Shown: piece after piece, positions 24,667-33,371 of the stretch | Layout: every line of letters starts with the position of its first letter | Numbering within the stretch: the stretch's first letter is position 1 | Origin: Pseudomonas kielensis | GTDB taxonomy: Bacteria > Pseudomonadota > Gammaproteobacteria > Pseudomonadales > Pseudomonadaceae | Direction: 5' to 3' | NCBI RefSeq assembly: GCF_014236655.1 | Contig: NZ_JACMYG010000017.1 | Coordinates: 46,310-110,309 of the forward strand | Length of the DNA: 64,000 nt | Made by a program: the position numbers and the translations under genes | The notes under the pieces: generated by a model | The model's input: the letters and a program-made list of their open reading frames with translations, nothing else | The model's database searches: none | What the model was told of the DNA's origin: nothing

Positions 24667-24918
24667 TTAGATTTCCTGCGACGAACTTTCTTCTTTATCG
24701 CTATCGGCCGGGCTGTCTTTTTTGCCAATAATATTACCGGTGGCATCGCTCAGTGCCTGTTCCGCCGCCTTGTGGGTCTCATCAATCGCCAGCTTGGCCG
24801 ATTCGGCCGCCTTGCCCATCAATTGCTGGGCACTTTTCTCGGCCTGGTCACAGCCCGTCAACAGCAGTGCGGAAACGGCCAGCACGGACGCTGCCGTCAG
24901 GGTCTTGAATGTCATCAT
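24667..24918 (-). CDS. small outer-membrane lipoprotein
   Basis: An 83-residue predicted lipoprotein: signal peptide MMTFKTLTAASVLAVSALLL and lipobox LLTGC (cysteine about residue 23), then a helical, Ala/Lys/Glu-rich segment (AEKSAQQLMGKAAESAKLAID) and an acidic tail rich in Ser and Glu. The frame opens upstream at 24975, but the ATG at 24918 has GAGGA in front. It precedes the TerC-family gene by 29 bases and may be cotranscribed. Function unknown; the sequence has the look of a stress-type small lipoprotein. Confidence 0.75.
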   Translation of the reverse strand: MMTFKTLTAASVLAVSALLLTGCDQAEKSAQQLMGKAAESAKLAIDETHKAAEQALSDATGNIIGKKDSPADSDKEESSSQEI

Positions 24919-25001
24919 GGTTTTCCTCGTTAGAACAGAGACGGCCGTATCAGCGGCCCGTCGATAGCGAGGCATTCTAAGCAGACTAACACTTCAGGAA
25001 A

Positions 25002-25040
25002 ATTCGTATTTTTAGCGGCTATACTTCGGTTTTTACGAAT
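25002..25040. promoter_or_regulatory. inverted repeat in front of nhaR
   Basis: ATTCGTA (25002-25008) and TACGAAT (25034-25040) form a perfect 7-bp inverted repeat around a 25-base centre that contains a -10-like TATACT. It sits 12 bases before the nhaR ATG and could be an autoregulatory LysR site. Confidence 0.35.
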
Positions 25041-25051
25041 CGGCACCCTCC

Positions 25052-25948
25052 ATGCTCAACTATCGTCAATTGCACTACTTCTGGGTCGTGGCCAAGACCG
25101 GCAGCATCGTGCGCGCATGCGAACAACTGAACCTGACACCACAGACCATCAGCGGTCAGATCAGCCTGCTCGAACAGACCTACGGCATCGAGCTGTTTCG
25201 TCGGGTCGGGCGTCAACTGGAGTTGACCGAGGCCGGACGCCAGGCCCTGCCCTACGCCGAGCAGATGTTTCAGTTGGGGGGTGAACTGGAAGCCCTGCTG
25301 CGAGCCCAGCCCAATGAGCAGCAGATCGTGTTTCGGGTCGGGGTCGCGGACGTGGTGCCCAAATCCATCGTCTATCGCCTGATCGCGCCCACCATGGAAT
25401 TGACCGAGCCGCTGCGCATCACTTGTCGCGAGGACAAGCTGGAGCGGTTGCTGGCCGACCTGGCGATCCAGCGCCTGGACCTGGTGATTTCCGACAGCCC
25501 CATGCCCTCGCACCTGGACATCAAGGGCTACAGCCAGAAGCTCGGCGAATGTGGCATCAGCTTTTTTGCCACCCAGGAACTCGCGCAACGCTACGGCAGC
25601 GACTTCCCCCACTGCCTGCACGGCGCCCCACTGCTGATTCCCGGCCAGGAAACCGTGGTGCGCAGCCGTTTGCAACGCTGGTTCGCCGAGCAGAAAATCC
25701 AGCCGCGGATTGTCGGCGAGTTCGATGACAGCGCCCTGATGCAGGCATTTGGCCAATCCGGCAGCGGGATTTTCATCGGCCCCAGCGTGATCGCCGATGA
25801 AGTCCGACGTCAGTACGGCGTGCAACTGATCGGCCAGACCGACGCGGTGACAGAGTCGTTTTACGCCATTTCAGTGGAGCGCAAGGTCAAGCACCCGGGC
25901 ATCGTCGCCATTACCGAAGGGGGGCGCGAGCTGTTCACCAGCCTCTAA
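25052..25948 (+). CDS. nhaR: LysR-type regulator NhaR
   Basis: A 298-residue LysR-type activator. The N terminus MLNYRQLHYFWVVAKTGSI and the recognition segment NLTPQTISGQISLLEQ are characteristic of NhaR, which in E. coli activates the Na+/H+ antiporter gene nhaA in response to sodium. Later family segments are also clear (ISFFATQELAQRY, FDDSALMQAFGQSGSGIFIGPSVI). No nhaA lies next to it in this window, so its target must be elsewhere or different. The gene diverges from the TerC-associated lipoprotein. Confidence 0.9.
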   Translation: MLNYRQLHYFWVVAKTGSIVRACEQLNLTPQTISGQISLLEQTYGIELFRRVGRQLELTEAGRQALPYAEQMFQLGGELEALLRAQPNEQQIVFRVGVADVVPKSIVYRLIAPTMELTEPLRITCREDKLERLLADLAIQRLDLVISDSPMPSHLDIKGYSQKLGECGISFFATQELAQRYGSDFPHCLHGAPLLIPGQETVVRSRLQRWFAEQKIQPRIVGEFDDSALMQAFGQSGSGIFIGPSVIADEVRRQYGVQLIGQTDAVTESFYAISVERKVKHPGIVAITEGGRELFTSL

Positions 25949-25952
25949 GGCT

Positions 25953-27107
25953 TCAGGCGCAGGCCACTGGGGCCTTGAACTTCATCAGCAGCAGGGCCAG
26001 CACGATCGACAGCAGGATGAACCCGGCCGCGGCAAAACCCAGGCTACCCAGCCCCAGGGTGTCGATCACCCGTCCGCCCACCAGGGCACCCAGGCCAATC
26101 CCCAGGTTGGCCCCGGCGATGTTCAATGACGCGGCAAAGGCCGGCGCCTGAGGTGCGGCCTTCATCAGGCGCACATGGCTGACCAGGAACAGCGCCGCCT
26201 GGGTCACGCCCCAGACGCCCATCGCCGCCGCCAGCCCGAGTGTCGAATGGATACTCGGCACCAGCGCCACCATGCCGCCGATCATGAAGCCACAAAACAC
26301 CATCGAGGCGATCAGCGGATGACGGTCGACCATGCGTCCGCCCAGCGAATTGCCGATCAGGCCGACTGCGCCAAAGCCCATCAGGCACCACCCCACCAGC
26401 GTGCCGTTGAAACCGGCCAGGCGCTCAAGGATGTCGGCCAGGTAGGTGTAGGCAGTGAACATGCCGCTGAACACCAGGATCGACAACAGCACATGGCCTT
26501 GCATCAGCGGACTGCGCAGGATCTTGAACTGGGCGCGCAAGCTCACCTGTTGCAGGTGCAGATCGGTGCGGGGCAAGTAGATAAACAGCAGCAAGGCCTT
26601 GGCGAAGGCAATCACCGCGAGGATGGCGAACGCACTGCGCCAGCCAAATGCATCCGAGATCAGCGTGCCCACGGGGATGCCGAACACCGTGGCGCAGACA
26701 ATCCCGAAGCCGATCTTGGCAATCGCCCGGCCGGCGTACTGCGGCCCGACAATGTCCACTGCCGTTTCGCTGGCCAGTGCCCAGAACACCGGCAACCCCA
26801 GGGCGGGTATCAGCCGAGCCAGGGCCATCACCCCGATATTGGGTGCCAGCGCCGCCAGGGTATTGGCCAGGCCGAACAGAATCAGCACGCTGATAAACAG
26901 CCGGCGACGTTCGAACCGCGCACAGTACGCGGTCAGGAACGGACCAAAGGCGGCGACGGTAAACGCGAACAGGGTCACCAACAGCCCCGCCTGGGAAACA
27001 CTGACCTCAAGATCGCGGGCAATCGAGGGCAACAGCCCGACAATGACAAATTCCGTGGTCAGCACGGTAAATCCGGCGGCTGACAACAGCAGGATGGGCA
27101 ACAGCAT
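25953..27107 (-). CDS. MFS drug/metabolite exporter (DHA1 type)
   Basis: A 384-residue major-facilitator protein with 12 predicted membrane helices. The start LPILLLSAAGFTVLTTEFVIVGLLPSIA and the motif FTAYCARFERRRLFIS belong to the AraJ/YdhP/NepI-like exporters. The loop between helices 2 and 3 follows motif A in a degenerate form. It probably exports sugars, nucleosides or toxic compounds; substrate cannot be read from sequence. GGAG lies in place before the ATG. It converges with nhaR, with only 4 bases between the stops. Confidence 0.88.
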   Translation of the reverse strand: MLLPILLLSAAGFTVLTTEFVIVGLLPSIARDLEVSVSQAGLLVTLFAFTVAAFGPFLTAYCARFERRRLFISVLILFGLANTLAALAPNIGVMALARLIPALGLPVFWALASETAVDIVGPQYAGRAIAKIGFGIVCATVFGIPVGTLISDAFGWRSAFAILAVIAFAKALLLFIYLPRTDLHLQQVSLRAQFKILRSPLMQGHVLLSILVFSGMFTAYTYLADILERLAGFNGTLVGWCLMGFGAVGLIGNSLGGRMVDRHPLIASMVFCGFMIGGMVALVPSIHSTLGLAAAMGVWGVTQAALFLVSHVRLMKAAPQAPAFAASLNIAGANLGIGLGALVGGRVIDTLGLGSLGFAAAGFILLSIVLALLLMKFKAPVACA

Positions 27108-27407
27108 GGAAAACTCCAGAAAACGACAACGCCAGCGACAGCCCGGGGGCTCACTGCACAGAGATGAAAAAAAGGATGGCGAATCTTAACAGAATGCGTC
27201 CCCGTACCGCAGCAACACGCACCGAACCGCGGAACCTGCTGGCGTCAGATCGTCACACGCCTGCAGGATACGGCCTACGCTGTGCTAAAGTCCGCGCCCG
27301 CGAAAGACTGGACAGTTCGCGTTGCCTGCCGGTTCCGCCAGCCTGCCCCCGTGTTGCTGGCGGCCCCCATGGATTCACGGCACCCTAAAAAAATCAGAGA
27401 TACCGTT
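27108..27407. other. 300-base gap between the MFS gene and sstT
   Basis: This stretch must hold the divergent promoters of the MFS gene and sstT. I see no convincing gene. An inverted repeat CGCCAGC / GCTGGCG (about 27335-27361) lies in the probable sstT leader. No known riboswitch pattern is visible to me. Confidence 0.35.
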
Positions 27408-28640
27408 ATGACTGCTGCCCCGCCTACTCTCTTGCAAAGACTCAAACGCACCAGCCTGGTCACCCAGATCGTCATCGGCCTGATCGCCGGGATTGCCCTG
27501 GCCCTGCTTGCGCCTGACGCGGCGAAGTCCACCGCGCTCATCGGCAAGCTCTTTGTCTCGGCACTCAAGGCCGTCGCACCGATCCTGGTGTTCGTGCTGG
27601 TCATGGCTTCGATCGCCAACCACAAGCACGGTCAGGAAACCCACATCCGCCCGATCCTGTTCCTGTATCTGCTGGGCACCTTTGCCGCGGCAGCAGTCGC
27701 GGTGGTGGCCAGTACCCTGTTCCCATCGAACCTGGTGCTGGCGACCCACGAGGCGACGATCAGCGCACCGGGCGGGATCAGCGAAGTCCTGCAGAGCCTG
27801 CTGCTGAGCGTGGTCGACAACCCGGTCAGCGCGCTGATGAACGCCAACTTCATCGGCATCCTGGCCTGGGCCATCGGCATGGGCGTGGCCATCCGCCATG
27901 CCGGCGAAACCACCCGCACCGTACTGGGCGACCTGTCCAACGGGGTGACCCTGATCGTGCGCCTGGTGATCCGTTTTGCGCCGCTGGGTATCTTTGGCCT
28001 GGTGGCCTCGACCCTGGCCACCTCGGGCTTTGGTGCGCTGGTCGGCTACCTGCACCTGCTGGCCGTGCTGCTGGGCTGCATGCTGTTCGTGGCACTGGTG
28101 ATGAACCCGGCCATCGTCTACTGGAAACTGCGCCGCAACCCCTACCCGCTGGTGCTGACCTGCCTGCGCGAAAGCGGGATCACCGCCTTCTTTACCCGCA
28201 GCTCGGCAGCCAACATCCCGGTCAACCTGGAGTTGAGCAAGCGCCTGGGCCTGCATGAAGACACCTACTCGGTTTCCATCCCGCTGGGCGCCACCATCAA
28301 CATGGCCGGCGCGGCGATCACCATCACCGTGCTGACCCTGGCGGCCGTGCACACCCTGGGTATTGCCGTGGACATCCCCACCGCCATCCTGCTGAGCATT
28401 GTCGCGGCCATCTGCGCCTGTGGCGCCTCGGGTGTCGCCGGCGGCTCGCTGCTGCTGATTCCCCTGGCCTGCAGCCTGTTCGGCATCCCCAGCGATATCG
28501 CCATGCAAGTGGTGGCCGTCGGTTTCATCATCGGCGTGTTGCAGGACTCGGCGGAAACTGCCCTGAACTCCTCCACCGATGTGCTCTTCACCGCCGCAGC
28601 CTGCATGGCCGAAGAACCCAACCGCGAACAAACCGCCTAA
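27408..28640 (+). CDS. sstT: serine/threonine transporter SstT
   Basis: A 410-residue sodium-coupled carrier of the dicarboxylate/amino acid:cation symporter family. Typical parts are the two re-entrant serine-rich loop TRSSAANIPVNLELSKRLG (hairpin 1) and the Na+-binding NMAGAAITITVLTLAAVHTLG, followed by CGASGVAGGSLLLIPLACSLFG and the HP2 tail DSAETALNSSTDVLFTAAACMAE. The open frame reaches 27282, but the ATG at 27408 begins the known SstT start. It is followed by a strong terminator. Confidence 0.94.
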   Translation: MTAAPPTLLQRLKRTSLVTQIVIGLIAGIALALLAPDAAKSTALIGKLFVSALKAVAPILVFVLVMASIANHKHGQETHIRPILFLYLLGTFAAAAVAVVASTLFPSNLVLATHEATISAPGGISEVLQSLLLSVVDNPVSALMNANFIGILAWAIGMGVAIRHAGETTRTVLGDLSNGVTLIVRLVIRFAPLGIFGLVASTLATSGFGALVGYLHLLAVLLGCMLFVALVMNPAIVYWKLRRNPYPLVLTCLRESGITAFFTRSSAANIPVNLELSKRLGLHEDTYSVSIPLGATINMAGAAITITVLTLAAVHTLGIAVDIPTAILLSIVAAICACGASGVAGGSLLLIPLACSLFGIPSDIAMQVVAVGFIIGVLQDSAETALNSSTDVLFTAAACMAEEPNREQTA

Positions 28641-28653
28641 AACCCGCCGCAAC

Positions 28654-28692
28654 AAAAAGCCCGCCCCGGTTCTCACCAGGGCGGGCTTTTTT
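28654..28692. terminator. bidirectional terminator after sstT
   Basis: AAAAAGCCCGCCC / GGGCGGGCTTTTTT with a loop of about 12 bases serves the convergent sstT and DUF1993 genes. Confidence 0.9.
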
Positions 28693-28705
28693 GTCGCGCG
28701 GGGGT

Positions 28706-29215
28706 TTAGAACGCGCCCATGTAATCGCGCTTGCCGACTTCCACACCGTTGTGACGCAGGATCGCGTACGTGGTGGTGACGTGGAAGAAGAACTGCGGCA
28801 GGCCGTAGGTCAGCAGGTACGACTGGCCACTGAAGCGCTTTTCCTTCGGCGTGCCCGGACGGGTAACGATCTCGATACCTTCCTTGCCATCGATCTGCGC
28901 AGGCTGGATGCCGTCGATGAACGCCAGGACCTTGGCGATCAGCGCTTGCAGCTCGGCGAAAGTCACTTCGCTGTCGTCGTACTTCGGCAACTCGACTTCA
29001 GCCAGGCGGGCCGAAACGCCCTTGGCAAAATCCACGGCGATCTGCACCTGACGCACCAGCGGGAACATGTCCGGGAACAGGCGCGCCTGCAGCAGGGCAT
29101 TTGGGTCGATGTTTTTGGCCGTGGCATGGGCCTCGGCCTTGTTCAGCACATCGCTCAGGGCATTGAGCATTTGCTTGAAGACCGGAACGGATGCAGCGTA
29201 CAGAGAAATAGTCAT
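28706..29215 (-). CDS. DUF1993 family protein
   Basis: A 169-residue cytoplasmic protein of the DUF1993 family (a DinB-like four-helix fold by family knowledge). The start MTISLYAASVPVFKQMLNAL and the ending FFFHVTTTYAILRHNGVEVGKRDYMG are family hallmarks. The open frame reaches 29266, but the ATG at 29215 gives the family length. No catalytic function is known. It is divergent from yceH and shares a terminator with sstT. Confidence 0.85.
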   Translation of the reverse strand: MTISLYAASVPVFKQMLNALSDVLNKAEAHATAKNIDPNALLQARLFPDMFPLVRQVQIAVDFAKGVSARLAEVELPKYDDSEVTFAELQALIAKVLAFIDGIQPAQIDGKEGIEIVTRPGTPKEKRFSGQSYLLTYGLPQFFFHVTTTYAILRHNGVEVGKRDYMGAF

Positions 29216-29343
29216 GGCAGTCTCGCTGGAGAGTGGGGCTGTGAAGGATGGCGCGATTATAGCCATGCCTGAGGCGCGGTGCGGCTTGTCTTTTACTGTG
29301 CAAGGATTAGGCTAGACGGCTTCGACTGCATAGGGAAAGCGCG

Positions 29344-29991
29344 ATGAGCACAGAACCAGAGACGTCCACCGAAGATTTGCGCCTGAGCAGCACCGAGCTG
29401 CGCATCCTCGGCTCCTTGATCGAGAAACAGGCCACCAGCCCGGAAACCTACCCGCTGACCCTCAATGCGCTGGTCATCGCCTGCAACCAGAAAACCAGCC
29501 GCGAACCGGTGATGAACCTGAGCCAGGGCCAGGTCGGCCAGAGCCTGCGCGCCCTCGAAGGGCGCGGCTTCACCCGACTGGTGATGGGCAGCCGCGCCGA
29601 TCGCTGGGAACATCGCCTGGACAAGGCGCTGGAGCTGGTGCCGGCCCAGGTGATTCTCAGTGGCTTGTTGTTCCTGCGCGGACCGCAGACGGTCAACGAA
29701 CTGCTGACCCGTAGCGGGCGCATGCACGACTTCGAAGATGCCGAGCAAGTCGTGCATCAACTTGAACGCCTGATCGCCCGGGGTCTGGCGATGCTCATCC
29801 CGCGCCAGGCGGGCCAGCGCGAAGACCGCTACATGCACGCCTTGGGCGACCCGGCGGACATCGAAGCGATCCTCGAAGCGCGCCAGAACCCGGCGGAACG
29901 TGGCAGTGCCAGCGGCGTGTCGCTGGAGCGCCTTGAAGAACTGGAAGCGCGAATAGCCGCGTTAGAGGAGCGCCTGGCCCGGCTCGAGTAG
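29344..29991 (+). CDS. YceH (DUF480) winged-helix protein
   Basis: A 215-residue protein of the YceH/DUF480 family. Residues 14-180 hold two winged-helix domains (LSSTELRILGSLIEKQATSPETYPLTLN; VNELLTRSGRMHDFEDAEQVVHQLERL), and a short coiled coil closes the protein (LEELEARIAALEERLARLE). The family is widespread in gamma-proteobacteria and has no established role. The ATG lies 128 bases from the divergent DUF1993 start. Length is normal. Confidence 0.9.
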   Translation: MSTEPETSTEDLRLSSTELRILGSLIEKQATSPETYPLTLNALVIACNQKTSREPVMNLSQGQVGQSLRALEGRGFTRLVMGSRADRWEHRLDKALELVPAQVILSGLLFLRGPQTVNELLTRSGRMHDFEDAEQVVHQLERLIARGLAMLIPRQAGQREDRYMHALGDPADIEAILEARQNPAERGSASGVSLERLEELEARIAALEERLARLE

Positions 29992-30027
29992 CCCCGCCAG
30001 GCCTGTCTAGCCTGCCCCGCTGCCTGG

Positions 30028-30846
30028 TCAGGCGCGGGCAAACGCTACCGCTTGCTGGAATTGCGCTTCGCTGGGGCGAACGCCGGTGTACAGCACAAAC
30101 TGCTCCAGCGCCTGGATGGCGATGACTTCAAGGCCGGTGATTACCTGCTTGCCAGCCGCCCGAGCCTGCACGATCAGCGGCGTTTCCGACGGGATCGCCA
30201 CCACATCGAACACGGTCTGCGCCCCCTCGATCACCTCGGCCGGGAACGCCAGCTGCTCGGCCTCGCTGCCACCGGCCATGCCGATGGGCGTGACATTGAT
30301 CAGCATCTGCGGGCGCTCCTCGCCCAGTTCCGCTTGCCAGCGATACCCCAGCGAGTCGGCCAGGGCGCGCCCGGCGTGTTCGTTGCGGGCCAGGATCAGG
30401 CCGTTGCGATAGCCACCATCGCGCAGGGCACTGGCAACGGCCTTGGCCATGCCACCGCTGCCGCGCAAGGCAAAGCTCGATGCCTGGGGCACCGCGTGGC
30501 TCTTGAGCAGTTGTGCGATCGCGATGTAGTCGGTGTTGTAGGCCTTGAGATGACCGTTGGTGTTGACGATGGTGTTGATCGAGGCGATGGCCGCCGCCGA
30601 CGCATCCAGCTCATCGACCAGGGCAATGCAGGCTTCCTTGAACGGCATCGACACCCCACAGCCGCGAATACCCAAGGCCCGAATCCCGGCCACCGCCCCC
30701 GGCAGGTCCTGGCTGCTGAACGCTTTGTAGTAGAAGTTCAGGCCCAGTTGCTCGTACAGATGGTTGTGGAAACGCAGGCCGAAATTTCCGGGGCGCCCCG
30801 ACAATGACATGCACAGTTGGGTGTCTTTGTTCGGGTTCATCAGCAT
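30028..30846 (-). CDS. shikimate dehydrogenase-like protein (SdhL/HI0607 type)
   Basis: A 272-residue member of the AroE superfamily. The catalytic lysine is in CGVSMPFKEACIAL (about residue 70) and the aspartate in AYNTDYIAIAQLL (about 106); the NADP loop is LRGSGGMAKAVASAL. The segments SLSGRPGNFGLRFHNHLYEQLGLNFYYKAF and NTIVNTNGHL match the SDH-like group of Haemophilus HI0607, which has weak or different activity on shikimate compared with true AroE. The genome should also have aroE elsewhere. GGAG precedes the ATG at 30846. Physiological substrate unknown. Confidence 0.88.
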   Translation of the reverse strand: MLMNPNKDTQLCMSLSGRPGNFGLRFHNHLYEQLGLNFYYKAFSSQDLPGAVAGIRALGIRGCGVSMPFKEACIALVDELDASAAAIASINTIVNTNGHLKAYNTDYIAIAQLLKSHAVPQASSFALRGSGGMAKAVASALRDGGYRNGLILARNEHAGRALADSLGYRWQAELGEERPQMLINVTPIGMAGGSEAEQLAFPAEVIEGAQTVFDVVAIPSETPLIVQARAAGKQVITGLEVIAIQALEQFVLYTGVRPSEAQFQQAVAFARA

Positions 30847-31091
30847 GTGGAACTCCTTCGCTAAACACTTTCAGACCAACGGGATTAGCCAGCCCGCAAG
30901 CGTTGATCAATCATGACGAGGTACCCGGCCCTGTTGGCGTAGCCGGGTCCGGACGGCGCTACAGACCTTACACAAAATTTACCCAGGCGCCTCGTGAATT
31001 CGCCAAAAAACGTTGTCTGAGAGGTATCCCCGCGACACTTGCTGGCTCTATCGCAGAACCAGGCGCCGGGGAGACACAACGAGGAACCATC

Positions 31092-31445
31092 ATGCTCCGT
31101 AAACTCCCTGCAATTGCCATGCTGATCGGAGCCTTCGCTGTCGCAGGACAGGCTCAGGCCCACGGTGGTGGTTACCACGGATGGGGCGCGCCGGCGGCAG
31201 TCGGCGCGGTAGTGGGTGCCGTGGTCGCAGGCTCGGTGATCGCCAACTCGCAACGCCCGGTGTATGTCCAGCAACCGGTCTACGTCCAGCCGCAACCGGT
31301 GTACATCCAGCAACCGCCGCCGGTCTACTACCAGCCGCAGCCGGTGTATGTGCAACAACCGATCTACTACCGCCCGGCGCCGGTGTACTACGGACCACCC
31401 CATGGTTATTACGGCCCACCCCGGTACTACGGTCCGCGCTGGTAA
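31092..31445 (+). CDS. secreted Pro/Tyr/Val-repeat protein
   Basis: A 117-residue predicted secreted protein. The signal peptide is clear (LPAIAMLIGAFAVAGQAQA), followed by a glycine-rich part with GAVVGAVVAGSVIA and then a tail of degenerate repeats: PVYVQQ, PVYVQP, PVYIQQ, PVYYQP, PVYVQQ, PIYYRP, PVYYGP, ending GYYGPPRYYGPRW. Such YXXP repeat proteins are common in Pseudomonas and may bind to the cell envelope. GAGGA lies before the ATG; the frame is open far upstream but without a start signal. A hairpin with T-rich flank follows. Confidence 0.75.
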   Translation: MLRKLPAIAMLIGAFAVAGQAQAHGGGYHGWGAPAAVGAVVGAVVAGSVIANSQRPVYVQQPVYVQPQPVYIQQPPPVYYQPQPVYVQQPIYYRPAPVYYGPPHGYYGPPRYYGPRW

Positions 31446-31464
31446 TCGCTGGCGGATAAAACCC

Positions 31465-31500
31465 ACAGGCCTCGCATCGCAACGGGGCCTGTTGTCGTTT
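31465..31500 (+). terminator. probable terminator after the repeat protein
   Basis: ACAGGCC / GGCCTGT around a 14-base loop, followed by TGTCGTTTT, lies 20 bases after the stop. Confidence 0.6.
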
Positions 31501-31692
31501 TGCAGCCGATTCCATGTCTGAGTAAATCTCGCCAAGGTCGCTGCCGGGACAATGCCTGCGGCAAGATGGCGCATGATGGATCCGACGAATACCCTGGCTT
31601 GCGTCGCCCAGGTGTCATATTTATGTCATGGCAGAACCGCAAGCTCTGTTCTGTCCGTCACAAACGGTTAATAAAAACAAGGACGACCCTCT

Positions 31693-31887
31693 ATGCCCAC
31701 GCAAAACCCGCACCGCGTTGTCGGACTCTGCACCTCCAGCAAGGTCTATAGCGCGCTGACCGAACTCAAGCACCTTGAGGGCCATCGCAGTGCCAAGTTT
31801 CTCTCCCTACTGGCCGAGAACCTGGTGCGCAAAGGCCTGCTCAATGAACACGAAGTGATGAACATGCTCGACCAGGTCGTCGACTGA
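31693..31887 (+). CDS. 64-residue conserved-looking small cytoplasmic protein
   Basis: A small soluble protein with helix-rich sequence (VYSALTELKHLEGHRSAKFLSLLAENLVRKGLLNE). Its pattern of alternating hydrophobic and charged residues suggests a folded helical protein. AAGGAC is placed before the ATG. It stands alone, 247 bases after the repeat-protein gene. I do not recognise a characterised family; it has the look of the small conserved Pseudomonas proteins that are only annotated as hypothetical. Confidence 0.65.
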   Translation: MPTQNPHRVVGLCTSSKVYSALTELKHLEGHRSAKFLSLLAENLVRKGLLNEHEVMNMLDQVVD

Positions 31888-31983
31888 CCGCCCCAACGCC
31901 GTCAATGTCCACTATCGAGCGCGTTGATTGTCCGCAGAATCAGCGCACCGGTAAGGTACCTCCATCGATTGATGGAGGTACTT

Positions 31984-32157
31984 ATGCCCAAGGTTCAGAT
32001 CATGTCCGTAATTGGTAGCGCCGTGCCCGCGCCCCTCAGGGAGCAGGGATTGCTCGCCTGTTGGTACCTGGTGCAGGACGGCGAGGCCATCAGTGGTCCA
32101 CTGACCTCGCTGCCCGCCGCCCAGGCCCTGTCGCAACGCATCACCCTGAGTGCTTAA
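31984..32157 (+). CDS. 57-residue small protein
   Basis: A small soluble protein (VIGSAVPAPLREQGLLACWYLV; ISGPLTSLPAAQALSQRIT). The segment after residue 20 is similar to the short GYF-like or tryptophan-containing modules that end a domain, but too short to classify. A strong GGAGG lies 7 bases before the ATG at 31984. Its stop overlaps the 3' end of the convergent AI-2E-family gene by four bases. No function is known. Confidence 0.6.
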   Translation: MPKVQIMSVIGSAVPAPLREQGLLACWYLVQDGEAISGPLTSLPAAQALSQRITLSA

Positions 32158-33215
32158 GGCAACTGCACCCGCGGCTTGGTTTCGACGTACAGCGCCCAGC
32201 TGGAGATAAACAGCGCGGCGATCAACGGACCAATGACAAAACCATTGAGCCCGAAAACCGCCAGGCCGCCCAGGGTCGAGATCAGGATCAGGTAATCCGG
32301 CATCTTGGTGTCCTTGCCCACCAGAATCGGGCGCAGCACGTTATCCACCAGGCCAATCACGAACACCCCGAACAACCCCAGGACCACCCCCTGCCAGACC
32401 GCACCGCTGAGCAGGAACCAGGCCGCCACGGGCGCCCAGACAATCCCCGCCCCCACCGCTGGCAACAGCGACAGAAACGCCATCAACACTGCCCAGAGCA
32501 ACGCACTGGGAATGTCCAGGAACCAGAAGATCAGCCCACCCAGCGCGCCCTGCGTGACGGCCACCAGCAGGTTGCCCTTCACCGTGGCCCGCACCACGCG
32601 GTTGAACTTGAGTTGCAGGCGGCGTTTCTGATGCTCCTCAAGGGGCACCGCCGTGCGCAGCTTGCGCGCCAGCTCCGGGCCGTCGCGTAAAAAGAAGAAC
32701 AGCAGGTACAGCATGATGAAAAAACTCACCACGAACTCAAACGTGCCCTGACCGAAGCTGAACGCCTGGGTGGCAAAGAACTCGCTGCCCTGCATCGCAC
32801 CCTTGACGATTTTTTCCCGCAGGCCACTCAGGTCGCCCATGCCGAACCGATCCAACAGGTGCTGGAAGTACGGCGGCAGGCTGTGCTTGAACTGCGCCAG
32901 ATAGCCGGCAATGTCCAATTCGCCGCTCTCGATATTCTTGTAGAGCGTGGACCCCTCCTGCACCAGCAAGGCGCTGATGATGATCACCGGCAAGATCGCA
33001 ATCACCAGGCACACGCTGAGGGTAAACAGCGAGACCAGGTTGCGTTGCCAGCCAAATTTCAACTGCAGCCGATGCTGCAACGGGGCAAACACAATGCCCA
33101 GGATTACCGCCCAGAACACCGCGCCGTAGAACGGCAGGAGAATCCAGATAAACGCCAGGGTGACCAGGACCAACAGGACCATCAGGGATTTGTTCTGTAT
33201 CGAGGAGTGGTTCAT
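32154..33215 (-). CDS. AI-2E/TqsA/PerM family membrane protein
   Basis: A 353-residue protein of the AI-2 exporter superfamily (PerM/YhhQ-like). Eight membrane segments are expected; the start has two (LLVLVTLAFIWILLPFYGAVFWAVILGIVF), and the conserved C-terminal segment reads LLPAVGAGIVWAPVAAWFLLSG and then DNVLRPILVGKDTKMPDYLILISTLGGLAVFGLNGFVIGPLIAALF. The family includes autoinducer exporters and Na+/H+ antiporters, so the substrate is open. It overlaps the preceding small gene by four bases. Confidence 0.88.
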   Translation of the reverse strand: MNHSSIQNKSLMVLLVLVTLAFIWILLPFYGAVFWAVILGIVFAPLQHRLQLKFGWQRNLVSLFTLSVCLVIAILPVIIISALLVQEGSTLYKNIESGELDIAGYLAQFKHSLPPYFQHLLDRFGMGDLSGLREKIVKGAMQGSEFFATQAFSFGQGTFEFVVSFFIMLYLLFFFLRDGPELARKLRTAVPLEEHQKRRLQLKFNRVVRATVKGNLLVAVTQGALGGLIFWFLDIPSALLWAVLMAFLSLLPAVGAGIVWAPVAAWFLLSGAVWQGVVLGLFGVFVIGLVDNVLRPILVGKDTKMPDYLILISTLGGLAVFGLNGFVIGPLIAALFISSWALYVETKPRVQLP

Positions 33216-33303
33216 GTCCGATCCATGTCTGATAGACGCCGACTGCGCCTTACAGGTTAGTCAGCCACGAAACGCCCGAGTGCCGTGATTTCTTCAGCGA
33301 ACA

Positions 33304-33345
33304 TAGATCCAGATCAATAAACGCCCCGCGCACCTGCCCTACCCT
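33304..33345 (+). promoter_or_regulatory. possible Anr-type promoter of trhP
   Basis: TAGAT-CCAG-ATCAA (33304-33317) matches 8 of 10 positions of the Anr/FNR box. A -10-like TACCCT (33340-33345) follows after 22 bases, the class II distance. The trhP ATG is 26 bases further. Confidence 0.4.
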
Positions 33346-33371
33346 CGCGCCCTTTTGCGATCGACGCCACC

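Noticed and set aside
31092..31445. Repeat array or CRISPR-like periodicity in the PVYVQ-coding region
   Set aside because: The repeats are short, in frame and encode a Pro/Tyr-rich tail; they are protein-level repeats without spacers.
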